Assembly: GCA_034521445.1 (NCBI GenBank)
Contig: JAXHMM010000003.1
Location: forward strand, 592,157-656,156
Reading direction: 5' to 3'
DNA from: Balneolaceae bacterium
GTDB lineage: Bacteria > Bacteroidota > Rhodothermia > Balneolales > Balneolaceae
Length of the DNA stretch: 64,000 nucleotides
In this document: positions 17,523 to 26,461 of the stretch, one piece after another
Numbering within the stretch: the stretch's first letter is position 1
How the letters are laid out: every line of letters begins with the position of its first letter
Program-made: the position numbers and the translations under genes
Notes under the pieces: model-generated
The model's input: the letters and a program-made list of their open reading frames with translations, nothing else
Databases searched by the model: none
What the model was told of the DNA's origin: nothing

Positions 17523-18182
17523 ATGGTTATCGTAATTGACGGCCCGGCGGGGTCGGGCAAAAGTTCAACGGCCCGCGCCGTGGCGCAGAAAATGGATATC
17601 CGGTACCTCGACTCCGGCGCCCTCTACCGGGCGGCCACGCTGCTTTACCTGGAGTCGCAGGGTGACCGGGAAACGTTCTTTCGAAAACTGGACCGGCAAC
17701 CCCTCGACTTTACGTACGGGGACGGCTTTCGGGTGCTGGCAGGCGGCCGCGATCGCACTGCTGAAATACGCACTCCCGAAGTCACCCGCTCTGTGAGCGA
17801 GGTGGCTGCCATGCCTCGCGTGCGCGAGCATGTAAATAAACTGATGCGACGGAGGGTGGCCGAAGACGTCTACATTGCCGAGGGACGCGATTTGGGCACG
17901 GCGGTCTTTCCCGACGCCGCGCTGAAGATTTTTATGTCGGCGGATGTGGAGGAGCGCGCCCGCCGGCGCTACCGGGAGATGAAGCAGAAGCACCCGGAGA
18001 CGGACTACCAGGATATACTTGAAAACATACGGGAGCGCGACCACCGCGATGCGGCCCGCGTATCCGATCCGCTGCGCAAGGCGGACGACGCCGTGGAGAT
18101 CGACACCACGGATTCGACCTTCGAACAACAGGTCGACCGTATTTGTTCATTAATAAACCAGCTTAACAAACCCCAACCCTAA
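17523..18182 (+). CDS. cmk: Cytidylate kinase
   Basis: The 219-residue P-loop kinase phosphorylates CMP and dCMP. The P-loop GPAGSGKSS is at residues 7-15, YLDSGALYRAAT provides the NMP-binding segment near 30, and AEGRDLGTAVFPDA near 120 is the conserved CMK signature, followed by a lid region rich in Arg. Start ATG 17523 gives the family length. It is 44 bp upstream of rpsA, an arrangement found in many bacteria, and a GC-rich hairpin (18186-18202) lies between them. Confidence 0.95.
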   Translation: MVIVIDGPAGSGKSSTARAVAQKMDIRYLDSGALYRAATLLYLESQGDRETFFRKLDRQPLDFTYGDGFRVLAGGRDRTAEIRTPEVTRSVSEVAAMPRVREHVNKLMRRRVAEDVYIAEGRDLGTAVFPDAALKIFMSADVEERARRRYREMKQKHPETDYQDILENIRERDHRDAARVSDPLRKADDAVEIDTTDSTFEQQVDRICSLINQLNKPQP

Positions 18183-18226
18183 TCCCGCGGCCCTTGGCCG
18201 CGCGGTAATGCCAACTAAAACCGAAA

Positions 18227-20614
18227 ATGACCGAAGATCTTAAGCAAGAAGAACAACAGCAGAATTCCGAATCCCAGCAGGAAGCCGCCACCGAGGTAAC
18301 CGAAGAGGAAACCTCGGCACAGACCGGACAGACTGACGAGGCCGATGAGGCCGATGAGACCGGCGACGCGGCGGAAGAATCCGGGGATACACCCGAAACC
18401 GCCCAGACTGCCGACACCGACGATGCCGCCGATGACGGCGGGTCTGAAGGCGCTGGCGAGACCGCCGGCACGGACGACCAGCCCATTGAGGTGAGCGAGG
18501 AGGCCGATGCCATCCAGCCCAAGGGCGCAGATGTGGAGGCTACCACCGCTGAAGACCTTCAACAGGTGACCGAAGAGCAGGTGGCCGCCTTTACCGGTGA
18601 GATGGACGATAAAGTCTATACCTTCGACGAGCTGCAGGCGGCGTCCGAAGACTACACCGACGAGGAGTATCACCAGCTCGAGTCGATGTATGAGAACACG
18701 CTGAACGAGATTGAAGAGAAGGAGATCGTTACCGGACGCGTGGTATCCGTCGACGAAAAGTATGTGGTCGTGGATATCGGCTTCAAGTCCGAGGGACTTA
18801 TCTCCGTCAACGAATTTCCCAACGAAACGGTCGAGAATCTGGCCCCCGGCGACGAGGTGGAAGTATTCCTCGACAAGGTGGAAGACCAGGAGGGCCAGCT
18901 GATCCTGTCCCGACGAAAGGCCGACATATTGCAGGCCTGGGAGACCATCGAACGCGCCTCCGATACCGGTGAGGTTCTGGAGGGCACCATCCAGCGCCGC
19001 ATCAAAGGCGGCATGGTGGCCGAGATCATGGGCATTGACGCCTTCCTGCCAGGCTCCCAGATCGATGTGCGTCCCGTACGCGACTTTGACGCATATGTGG
19101 GCAAGACCATGGAATTTCAGGTGGTCAAGCTCAACATGCAGGCTGAGAACGTGGTGGTGTCTCACCGCGCCCTCATCGAATCCGACCTTGAGGAGCAGCG
19201 CAAGGAGATCCTGGCCACCATCGAGGAGGGTCAGGTGCTGGAGGGCCTTGTCAAGAACATTACCGACTTCGGGGTCTTCATCGACCTTGGAGGCGTGGAC
19301 GGCCTGCTGCACATCACCGACCTCTCATGGGGCCGCGTGGAGCATCCCGACGAGATTGTCTCGCTGGACCAGCGCATGAACGTCGCGGTCATCGACTACG
19401 ACGAGGAGACCAAACGCGTCTCGCTGGGTCTCAAACAGCTCCAGCCGCATCCGTGGGACGAGATAGACCTGAAGTATCCCGAGAACATGAAGGTGCAGGG
19501 CCGGGTGGTATCCATCACCGATTACGGTGCCTTCATAGAGCTGGAGAAAGGGATCGAGGGACTCATCCACATTTCCGAAATGTCATGGACCCAGCACATC
19601 AAGCACCCCTCGCAGCTGGTGCAGAAGGACGACATCATCGAGTGCGTGGTGCTGAACGTGAACGCCCCCGAGAAGAAGATTTCCCTGGGTGTCAAGCAGC
19701 TTGAGAACGATCCGTGGGAGGAGATCGACAAGCGCTACCCCGTGGGCTCCCGGCACTCCGGCACCGTGCGCAACCTTACCAACTTCGGTGTCTTCGTGGA
19801 GCTGGAACCCGGCATCGACGGGCTGGTCCATATTTCCGACCTGAGTTGGACCGAAAAGATCAACCATCCGAACGAAATAATCGACAAGGACCAGGAGATC
19901 GAGGTGATCATCCTGGCCATCGATTTCGAAAACCGCCGTATCACCCTCGGTCACAAGCAGATCGAGGACAACCCCTGGAAACTCTTCGGCCGCGAGTACG
20001 GCCTCACCGCCGAAGTGGAAGGGCAGGTCACGAAGGTCACCGACAAAGGACTCTTTGTGGAACTGCCGCATGAGCTCGAGGGCTTCGTTCCGGCCAGCAA
20101 GATCGGCGAGGAGGGCACACCCTCCGAGCACTTCGAGGACGGCGACACCGTCAAGGCCTGGGTGATCGAGCTCGACGAGAGCAATAAGAACATTACCCTA
20201 AGCCGCCGCGAGGAGGACGTCGAGAATATCGACTCTTCCCGTAAAGAGCGCGGTGGCAGCGGCGACGGAGGCGGAGGCGGCAGCAAGAAGTCCCGCTCAG
20301 GCGAGCCTTCGACACAGACGGGCACACCCACCCTGGGCGAGATGTCCGGCCTGGCCGACCTCAAGGAACAGATGGAGGCCAAGGAGAAGGAGGCTGAGGA
20401 GGCCGAAGAGGCTGCCAGGAAGAAGGCCGAGGCGCAAGCCGAAGAGGCAGAATCCGAAGAGGCGAAGGCTGAGAAGCAGGAGGAGGCGTCGGAAGATGCC
20501 GACGAAGCTGACGAACAGCCCGAAGCCGAGGAGGAGCCCGAAGCTGAGGAAGAACCCGAAGCCGAGGAAGAGCCGAAGGACAAGAAGTCTGGAGAGGGCG
20601 ACGAGGAGGAATAA
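18227..20614 (+). CDS. rpsA: 30S ribosomal protein S1 with long acidic N- and C-terminal extensions
   Basis: The 795-residue protein contains consecutive S1 (OB-fold) RNA-binding domains between about residues 160 and 660. They are recognisable from repeats of GVFIDLGGVDGLLHITDLSW, GAFIELEKGIEGLIHISEMSW and GVFVELEPGIDGLVHISDLSW type. It loads mRNA on the ribosome. About 120 residues before the first domain are Glu/Asp/Thr-rich and low-complexity, and about 110 residues at the end are Glu/Ala/Lys-rich, ending in repeated EEEPEAEEEP. Both tails are longer than in E. coli. It is co-transcribed with cmk and closed by a terminator. Confidence 0.95.
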   Translation: MTEDLKQEEQQQNSESQQEAATEVTEEETSAQTGQTDEADEADETGDAAEESGDTPETAQTADTDDAADDGGSEGAGETAGTDDQPIEVSEEADAIQPKGADVEATTAEDLQQVTEEQVAAFTGEMDDKVYTFDELQAASEDYTDEEYHQLESMYENTLNEIEEKEIVTGRVVSVDEKYVVVDIGFKSEGLISVNEFPNETVENLAPGDEVEVFLDKVEDQEGQLILSRRKADILQAWETIERASDTGEVLEGTIQRRIKGGMVAEIMGIDAFLPGSQIDVRPVRDFDAYVGKTMEFQVVKLNMQAENVVVSHRALIESDLEEQRKEILATIEEGQVLEGLVKNITDFGVFIDLGGVDGLLHITDLSWGRVEHPDEIVSLDQRMNVAVIDYDEETKRVSLGLKQLQPHPWDEIDLKYPENMKVQGRVVSITDYGAFIELEKGIEGLIHISEMSWTQHIKHPSQLVQKDDIIECVVLNVNAPEKKISLGVKQLENDPWEEIDKRYPVGSRHSGTVRNLTNFGVFVELEPGIDGLVHISDLSWTEKINHPNEIIDKDQEIEVIILAIDFENRRITLGHKQIEDNPWKLFGREYGLTAEVEGQVTKVTDKGLFVELPHELEGFVPASKIGEEGTPSEHFEDGDTVKAWVIELDESNKNITLSRREEDVENIDSSRKERGGSGDGGGGGSKKSRSGEPSTQTGTPTLGEMSGLADLKEQMEAKEKEAEEAEEAARKKAEAQAEEAESEEAKAEKQEEASEDADEADEQPEAEEEPEAEEEPEAEEEPKDKKSGEGDEEE

Positions 20615-20644
20615 ACCTCCCGGCCCTTTTCAACGATAAAGCAG

Positions 20645-20708
20645 AACCCCTGCTTCGAACCGTGCCGCCATGCGGCGTTACGGTCCGGGGCAGGGGTTTT
20701 CTGTTTTA
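20645..20708 (+). terminator. Terminator after rpsA
   Basis: AACCCCTGC (20645-20653) pairs with GCAGGGGTT (20690-20698), enclosing an inner GCCGC/GCGGC hairpin, and a T-rich tract TTTTCTGTTTT follows. It may also stop the convergent gene at 20806-21054. Confidence 0.75.
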
Positions 20709-20805
20709 CAGGTGGGGTGCCAAACGCCAAAATCCCGTCGCGTTGGTACGGCCCGGTGGGACCGGAACGACGGGCAGGCGTTAAAGGAGTTCAGGTCTAA
20801 TACGG

Positions 20806-21054
20806 TTACTCTTTGTAGAAGTAGACGACCTTCTCCTTGGGATGCTTGCTGCTTTTTACTTTGCTGCCGGTCTCCTTGTTGTAGTTGTACACTACATTGC
20901 GCATGGAGTTGAGCTCGGAGTCGTCCTTGAATTTTACTTCAAGGGCCTTGCCGCCCTTTTCCAGTTTCTTGACGGCCTCCAGTAGAGGTTGGTATTTGGA
21001 AGAACTTTTCTTTGATACACTCACGTCGTCACGGGATACGATATTAATCTTCAT
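20806..21054 (-). CDS. Small hypothetical protein, basic
   Basis: The 82-residue protein starts MKINIVSRDDVSVSKK and is Lys/Ser-rich with an amphipathic middle helix (YQPLLEAVKKLEKGGKAL) and a KDDSELNSMRNVVYNYNKETG segment. It has no signal peptide, membrane segment or recognised motif. The sequence is clean protein-like and the codon use is normal, so it is very likely real. It is transcribed alone, convergent with rpsA. A nucleic-acid-associated role is suggested only by charge; the family is not recognised. Confidence 0.7.
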   Translation of the reverse strand: MKINIVSRDDVSVSKKSSSKYQPLLEAVKKLEKGGKALEVKFKDDSELNSMRNVVYNYNKETGSKVKSSKHPKEKVVYFYKE

Positions 21055-21241
21055 TGTTTTTGCTGTCTTTATAGAAGTCGGTTGTAAGAAAGAGTGAATC
21101 TAACAATAAAACAACTGTATTTACAGGTGGTTCTTGTAGTATTCACTCTATTTATCCTTATTTGTTCCACAACCAAAACCAATATTACTGTCCGGGGATT
21201 CCATCCGGGACAAAAAAATGGTCGCCAGGAGGAGCCGGGGA

Positions 21242-22249
21242 TCAAGGAACCTGGACGGTGGAGAGAATGGTCTCGACCAGGTCTTCGGAGCTAATCTCCT
21301 CGGCTTCGGCCTCAAAGGTGGGAATAACGCGATGGCGCAGCACGTCCATCGCGATGGTCCGCACGTCTTCGGGGGTTACGTAGGCACGGTGTTCCATAAA
21401 GGCGCGTGCACGCGAAGCCAGGTTGAGATTGATGGAAGCGCGGGGAGAGGCCCCGAAATTAATCAGCTCGGCCAGATCCTCCATTTCGTAGCTCGCAGGA
21501 TCGCGGGTGGCGAAAATAAGGTCGACGATATACTGCTCCACCTTCTCGTCGATGTAGATCTCGTTGACCACCTTGCGCGCCTCGAGCACCCTTTCAGGCG
21601 TGATGACGGGATTGAGCTTCTCCTTGCGTCCGGTACGTGCCTGCCGGCGCATGATCTCAAGCTCTTCCTTTTCGGTGGGATAGTCGATGACAATCTTCAT
21701 CATGAAGCGGTCCACCTGTGCTTCGGGCAGGGGATAGGTGCCTTCCTGCTCGATGGGGTTCTGCGTGGCCAGCACCAGAAAGGGCTCATCCAGTTCGAAG
21801 GTATTCTCGCCGATGGTTACCTGCAGTTCCTGCATGGCCTCCAGCAGGGCGCTCTGAACCTTGGCCGGGGAGCGGTTGATCTCGTCGGCAAGGATGATAT
21901 TGGCGAAGATGGGGCCTTTCTTGACGGTAAACTCGGCCTCCTTCTGGTTGTATATGAGTGTGCCGATCAGGTCGGCCGGCAGTAGATCGGGGGTGAATTG
22001 CAGTCGCTGAAACTTGGTGCTGATCACCTGTGCCAGGGAGGAGACCGTGAGGGTCTTGGCGAGCCCGGGCACGCCCTCCAGCAGCACGTGGCCGTCGGCC
22101 AACAGGCCGATAAGCAGCCGGTCGATCATATACCTTTGCCCGACAATTACCTTGTCAAGTTCCTGGTAAATCTCATCGATGAAGGCGCTCGACTTCTCAA
22201 TCTTTTCGCCGAGCTCCTGCATGTCGACCGTCGCTGGGGATGTATCCAT
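21242..22249 (-). CDS. MoxR-family AAA+ ATPase
   Basis: The 335-residue protein is a MoxR/RavA-type AAA ATPase. Walker A is GVPGLAKT near residue 50, Walker B is ILADEINRSP near 110 followed by ALLEAMQE, and sensor 1 is VLATQNPIEQEGTYPLPEAQVDRF near 145, with a C-terminal lid domain. The family acts as chaperones that activate metalloproteins or assemble complexes, often with VWA-domain partners. No VWA or DUF58 gene is adjacent, which is unusual; the partner must lie elsewhere. ATG 22249 is chosen over the longer frame to 22345, which would overlap the divergent uppP control region. Confidence 0.9.
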   Translation of the reverse strand: MDTSPATVDMQELGEKIEKSSAFIDEIYQELDKVIVGQRYMIDRLLIGLLADGHVLLEGVPGLAKTLTVSSLAQVISTKFQRLQFTPDLLPADLIGTLIYNQKEAEFTVKKGPIFANIILADEINRSPAKVQSALLEAMQELQVTIGENTFELDEPFLVLATQNPIEQEGTYPLPEAQVDRFMMKIVIDYPTEKEELEIMRRQARTGRKEKLNPVITPERVLEARKVVNEIYIDEKVEQYIVDLIFATRDPASYEMEDLAELINFGASPRASINLNLASRARAFMEHRAYVTPEDVRTIAMDVLRHRVIPTFEAEAEEISSEDLVETILSTVQVP

Positions 22250-22345
22250 GGCGTGCGTATGAGTTTTATAATTTGTTCTGCATTTGACTATTTTCCGGCG
22301 CGTGAAAAACAACCGCCTGCCGCCGGCAGGCACCAAAGGTAACAA

Positions 22346-23161
22346 ATGGAGATCATAGATTCTTTCTTATTGGGACTGATCCAGGGCCTCACCGAATTTC
22401 TGCCCATCAGCTCATCCGGACACCTGGTACTGGCCGGCGCCCTTCTGGAGGACGATCTCGATCGCAGCATCACCTTTGAGGTAGTGGTGCACTTCGGGAC
22501 CCTTTGCAGTATCCTGCTCTACTACCGCACCACCCTGGCGGAGATGGCGGTCTCGCTTTGGGACGCGCTGCGCGATCCCTCCTCGGCCAAAGGGGAGGAG
22601 GGGTATGATCCTAACGTGCGTATGGCCGGTTTCATTTTGCTGAGCATGGTTCCCGCTCTTATTGTGGGACTTACCCTGAAAGATACCATTGAGGATGTCT
22701 TCCTGGCTCCCTTTCCCGTCTCGGTCATGCTGCTGGTCACCGGCACTATCCTGTTCGCCACACGCTTCCGCAGCAGTTTCCCCAACCGCCTGGGCTCCGG
22801 CAGTGCGCTGGCCATCGGCGTGGCCCAGGCCTTTGCCATCCTGCCCGGGGTGAGCCGCTCCGGAACCACCATCTCGCTGGGACTCGGCCTGGGCATCAAG
22901 AGGGAGGAAGTGGCCAATTTTTCCTTCCTGATGGTGATTCCTGTGATCGCCGGCGCCATGCTGGTGGAGGTAGTCGGGCTGGCGCAGGCGGGCGTGGATT
23001 CTGCCGCGCTGGGCGCGTTGACCGTAGGCTTTCTGACAGCTTTTGTCTCGGGCTACTTCGCCTTGAAATACCTGATTATCCTGTTGAAGACCCGCGGAAT
23101 CCATCCCTTTGCCTGGTACTGTTGGGCGCTTGGGGGTTTTGGACTATACATCTTCGCTTGA
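22346..23161 (+). CDS. uppP: Undecaprenyl-diphosphate phosphatase
   Basis: The 271-residue integral membrane enzyme dephosphorylates undecaprenyl pyrophosphate to recycle the lipid carrier of peptidoglycan synthesis. The first signature is LIQGLTEFLPISSSGHL (residues 11-27), and the second is LPGVSRSGTTISLGLGLG near residue 170, with about eight hydrophobic segments. The stop TGA (23159-23161) sits in the loop of a perfect 22-bp inverted repeat that re-copies the end of the gene in reverse, joined to an octamer-repeat element. Confidence 0.95.
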   Translation: MEIIDSFLLGLIQGLTEFLPISSSGHLVLAGALLEDDLDRSITFEVVVHFGTLCSILLYYRTTLAEMAVSLWDALRDPSSAKGEEGYDPNVRMAGFILLSMVPALIVGLTLKDTIEDVFLAPFPVSVMLLVTGTILFATRFRSSFPNRLGSGSALAIGVAQAFAILPGVSRSGTTISLGLGLGIKREEVANFSFLMVIPVIAGAMLVEVVGLAQAGVDSAALGALTVGFLTAFVSGYFALKYLIILLKTRGIHPFAWYCWALGGFGLYIFA

Positions 23162-23184
23162 TAGCGAAGATGTATAGTCCAAAA
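23137..23184. repeat. Perfect 22-bp inverted repeat over the uppP stop codon
   Basis: Bases 23137-23158 and 23163-23184 are exact reverse complements with a 4-base loop TGAT that holds the uppP stop. The left half is uppP coding sequence, so the right half is its reverse copy. The right half ends directly in the first AAAAGTC unit of the neighbouring octamer element. No T tract follows, so it is not a classical terminator. Confidence 0.9.
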
Positions 23185-23318
23185 GTCTAATTAAAGTCGA
23201 AAAGTCCAGAAGTCGGGAAGTCAAAAAGTCGGTGGACCTTCGGACTCCACGACTTTACGACTTTCTGACTTATTAGACTTTAAGACTTTTTAGACTTTCA
23301 GACTTTCAGACTTTTACA
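23176..23318 (+). repeat. Octamer-repeat element, copy B (uppP / nuoJ junction)
   Basis: About eight AAGTC-containing units are followed by the core AAGTCGGTGGACC, then about ten inverse GACTT units (for example GACTTTAC, GACTTTCT, GACTTATTA), running directly into the putative nuoJ promoter. It is the largest copy in the window. Confidence 0.85.
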
Positions 23319-23326
23319 TAGTTTTG
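23296..23326 (+). promoter_or_regulatory. Possible nuoJ promoter formed at the edge of repeat B
   Basis: TAGTTTTG (23319-23326) matches TAnnTTTG exactly. The -33 position 20 bp upstream (23296-23298) is TTT and lies inside the octamer repeat. The nuoJ ATG is 23 bp downstream. Confidence 0.4.
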
Positions 23327-23349
23327 GAGCCTTAATTTAAACCGGAGAT

Positions 23350-23871
23350 ATGGTCACCTACGTATTTATCTTCCTGGCCCTGCTGGCCATAGCCTCGGCA
23401 CTGGGCATGGTCATCAGCCGAAACACGGTCAACAGCGCCCTTTTCCTGGTGCTCAATATGGTCTCCCTGGCGGGTATCTACCTGCTGCTGGAGGCACAGT
23501 TCCTGGCCGTCATACAGATCCTGGTCTACGCCGGTGCCATCATGGTACTCTTTCTCTTTGTCATCATGCTGTTGAACCTGGATGCCGAGAAGTCGCTTTT
23601 CAATCGCTTCCGGGCCCGCTATTTTGTGGCATTTCTGCTGGGCGTGGCACTGTTGACGCAGATTCTTTACAGCGCGGGCGGCATGGCTGGCGTGCTCCCC
23701 GAAATTTCGCCCGAAATGAGCAGCGTGGGCACCGTGGAAGCGGTAGGCGATGTGCTCTTCACCACCTATCTGCTGCCCTTTGAAATCACGGCCATCCTGC
23801 TGACAGCCGCCGTGGTTGGGGCCCTTGTCATTGCACAACAAAAAATAAAGCCCAAGGCCGAGAATGATTGA
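23350..23871 (+). CDS. nuoJ: NADH-quinone oxidoreductase subunit J
   Basis: The 173-residue membrane subunit of respiratory complex I has five hydrophobic segments (for example VTYVFIFLALLAIASALGM at the N-terminus). The conserved VQILVYAGAIMVLFLFVIMLLNL stretch near residue 55 forms the pi-bulge helix of the E-channel. It overlaps nuoK by 8 bp. Subunits A-I are not upstream (uppP is), so the complex I genes of this organism are split or the A-I set lies elsewhere. Confidence 0.93.
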   Translation: MVTYVFIFLALLAIASALGMVISRNTVNSALFLVLNMVSLAGIYLLLEAQFLAVIQILVYAGAIMVLFLFVIMLLNLDAEKSLFNRFRARYFVAFLLGVALLTQILYSAGGMAGVLPEISPEMSSVGTVEAVGDVLFTTYLLPFEITAILLTAAVVGALVIAQQKIKPKAEND

Positions 23872-24166
23872 CATTGACTGGTTCCTTGCGCTCAGCGCCG
23901 TGCTCTTTTGCATTGGCATCGTAGGCGTGCTTGTACGAAAGAACGCCATCGTGATTTTCATGAGTGTGGAGCTCATGCTGAATGCCGTCAACCTTACGCT
24001 GATCTCTTTCAGCAGTTACTATGGGAATATCGAAGGCATAATCCTCGTCTTCTTCGCCCTTGCCGTAGCTGCCGCCGAAGCGGTGGTGGGACTGGCCATC
24101 ATCATCGCCATCTTCCGCAACAACCTCTCGGTGGATATCAGCAAGGTAAACCTGCTACGCTGGTAA
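23864..24166 (+). CDS. nuoK: NADH-quinone oxidoreductase subunit K
   Basis: The 100-residue subunit has three hydrophobic helices and the key glutamate of helix 2 in SVELMLNAVNL, plus the second carboxylate in AVAAAEAVVGLA of helix 3. Together they carry protons next to the quinone site. It starts inside the nuoJ stop region (8-bp overlap). A 258-bp gap follows before nuoL and holds a promoter match. Confidence 0.95.
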   Translation: MIDIDWFLALSAVLFCIGIVGVLVRKNAIVIFMSVELMLNAVNLTLISFSSYYGNIEGIILVFFALAVAAAEAVVGLAIIIAIFRNNLSVDISKVNLLRW

Positions 24167-24348
24167 TCGGACGGCTGCTCGAAAGCCAGCCTTTCCGGCG
24201 CCCGGCATTCGCCGGTATAACGGACCGGATTTCTGTCTGTTGCTGCGACCCGCCCGTGCGCTTCCATTAGGCCGCATTTTGGGCCTCAGCATCATCCATT
24301 CAACATTCTTTGCCACTTTTTATATCTTGGGCATCAGCTAATTTCTCC

Positions 24349-24379
24349 TTGGGAAAGCAGCATGGATTAGCTACCTTTG
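24349..24379 (+). promoter_or_regulatory. Internal promoter for nuoLM-PCD-nuoN
   Basis: TTG (24349-24351), a 20-bp spacer and TACCTTTG (24372-24379) match TTG-N20-TAnnTTTG perfectly, 46 bp before nuoL, inside the 258-bp gap (24167-24424) between nuoK and nuoL. No gene is visible in that gap. Confidence 0.7.
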
Positions 24380-24424
24380 AGGCAAAATTTTTCGAGGACC
24401 CTCGTAACGGAACCGCTCCCTTAG

Positions 24425-26446
24425 ATGGACTCTGCTACAGCGCTTATTGTACTGATTATCGGCTTGCCGCTGGCCGGTTTTCTTGTTAACGGATTACTGG
24501 GGCTTTCGTCCCCCTCGTGGAGGCGCAACCGCTCTCTTATCGGCACCATCTCCAACCTGGCCGTCTTCGTCCCCTTCGTGGCGGCATTCTGGTTCTTCCT
24601 GAACATGAGCGAGGGCTCCGACGCCCTCTACGTGAGCCTTTTCCGTTGGATGGAAGCGGGCAGCTTCTCGGTGGATATCGCCTACCAGGTGGATCAACTC
24701 TCCATCGTGATGACGCTGGTGGTGACGGGCGTGGGTTTCCTGATCCACCTCTACTCCATCGGCTACATGTGGGATGACCCGGGGTACTGGAAGTTTTTCG
24801 CCTACCTGAACCTCTTCATCTTCGCCATGCTCAACCTGGTACTGGCGGACAACCTGCTGCTGCTCTTCCTGGGCTGGGAAGGCGTGGGACTCTGCTCCTA
24901 CCTGCTCATCGGATTCTGGTACAGCGACATGGCCAAGTCGGCCGCCGCCAAGAAGGCCTTTATTTACAACCGGGTGGGCGACTTCGCCTTCCTGGTCGCC
25001 ATGTTTATGATCTTCCAATATATAGGCAGCCTGCGCTTCGAGGAGATCCTGGCCGCGCTCGACGCCATTCCCGCCGACCAGAAGTTCTGGATTGGCCTGT
25101 TGATGTTTATCGGCGCCACCGGCAAGAGCGCGCAGATACCCCTGTTTGTCTGGCTGCCCGACGCCATGGCCGGCCCGACTCCTGTCTCCGCTCTTATTCA
25201 CGCGGCCACCATGGTGACCTCCGGCATCTACCTCATTTCGCGCATGTCGCCCATGTTCGTGATGTCGCCTGAGGTCATGATGATTATCGCCGTGATCGGG
25301 GCGCTCACCGCGCTGGTCGCCGCCACCATCGCCCTCACCCAGAACGACATCAAGAGGGTGCTGGCCTACTCCACCGTCTCGCAACTGGGCTACATGTTCC
25401 TGGCCCTCGGCTCAGGCGCCTTCACCGCCGCCATTTTTCACGTGGTCACCCACGCCTTTTTCAAAGCCTGTCTCTTTCTGGGTTCCGGCTCGGTGATTCA
25501 CGCCATGGAACACGTGGAGCACGGGCTGGAGGAAGAGGGGCGGGACGTGCACTTCGATCCGCAGGATATGCGGAACATGGGCGGGCTCAAAAAGTACATG
25601 CCCTCCACCTACTGGACCTTCATGCTGGCGACGGTGGCCATAGCGGGTATTCCGCCGCTGGCCGGTTTCTTTTCGAAGGACGAGATCCTGGCCTTCACCT
25701 TTAACGCCGGCTTCGGCGAATATGCCGGGGCCCTTTATTTCGTGCTCTGGGGCGTGGGAATTCTCACGGCCTTCCTGACCGCATTCTATATGTTCCGCCT
25801 CACCCTGGGCACTTTCAACGGACCTTTCAAGCTGCCCGGCCGCATTGAAGGGGCCGAGGGGGCCGAGAAGCATCTGCACGAGAATCCCCCCTCCATGACC
25901 ATACCTCTCTGGACCCTCGGAGGACTTTCGGTGGCGGGCGGACTGCTGGGCGTGCCTAATTTCCTGCTGGCCACCTTCACCCACGAGGAGGAGCACATCA
26001 ACCTGCTGCACAACTGGCTGCACAACGTGAATGCCGATGCCGTGCTGGGACTCTCCCACGCTGCCGAGTGGGGGCTTATGGGACTCTCGGTTGCCGTGGC
26101 TCTGGGCGGCGTATGGACCGCCTGGCGCATGTACGGCGCCGGAGCCACCGAAGAGTCCGATGCGCGGATCGCCACCCGCTTCGGAGCCCTCTACCGCACC
26201 TGGAATGAGAAGTACCGCCTGGACGAATTCTACGAGGGCGTGGTGGTGAATCCCCTGGTACGCTTTTCGGACCGGGGACTCGCCGCCTTCGACATGAAAA
26301 TTGTGGACGGAGTGGTCAACACCGTGGGTGGCATCGTGCGGCTCTTCGGCAGCCTCATCCGCTACACCCAGACCGGGGTAGTCAGCTCCTACGCCCTCGC
26401 CCTGGTTATAGGGGTGATCATCGTACTCAGTCTACTGATCCTGTAA
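24425..26446 (+). CDS. nuoL: NADH-quinone oxidoreductase subunit L
   Basis: The 673-residue antiporter-like proton-pumping subunit has about 16 hydrophobic segments. The catalytic Glu lies in LGWEGVGLCSYLLIGFW near residue 153, the lysine in FVWLPDAMAGPTPVSALIHAATMV near 235, and the ALTQNDIKRVLAYSTVSQLGYM motif near 300. The C-terminal part contains the long lateral helix and a final helix. It is followed after 15 bp by nuoM. Confidence 0.95.
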   Translation: MDSATALIVLIIGLPLAGFLVNGLLGLSSPSWRRNRSLIGTISNLAVFVPFVAAFWFFLNMSEGSDALYVSLFRWMEAGSFSVDIAYQVDQLSIVMTLVVTGVGFLIHLYSIGYMWDDPGYWKFFAYLNLFIFAMLNLVLADNLLLLFLGWEGVGLCSYLLIGFWYSDMAKSAAAKKAFIYNRVGDFAFLVAMFMIFQYIGSLRFEEILAALDAIPADQKFWIGLLMFIGATGKSAQIPLFVWLPDAMAGPTPVSALIHAATMVTSGIYLISRMSPMFVMSPEVMMIIAVIGALTALVAATIALTQNDIKRVLAYSTVSQLGYMFLALGSGAFTAAIFHVVTHAFFKACLFLGSGSVIHAMEHVEHGLEEEGRDVHFDPQDMRNMGGLKKYMPSTYWTFMLATVAIAGIPPLAGFFSKDEILAFTFNAGFGEYAGALYFVLWGVGILTAFLTAFYMFRLTLGTFNGPFKLPGRIEGAEGAEKHLHENPPSMTIPLWTLGGLSVAGGLLGVPNFLLATFTHEEEHINLLHNWLHNVNADAVLGLSHAAEWGLMGLSVAVALGGVWTAWRMYGAGATEESDARIATRFGALYRTWNEKYRLDEFYEGVVVNPLVRFSDRGLAAFDMKIVDGVVNTVGGIVRLFGSLIRYTQTGVVSSYALALVIGVIIVLSLLIL

Positions 26447-26461
26447 GAGCAAGCGCGCACC

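Noticed and set aside
21170..21240. Terminator after moxR
   Set aside because: A short CCGG stem next to an A run lies in the wrong orientation for the minus-strand gene and the stem is weak.
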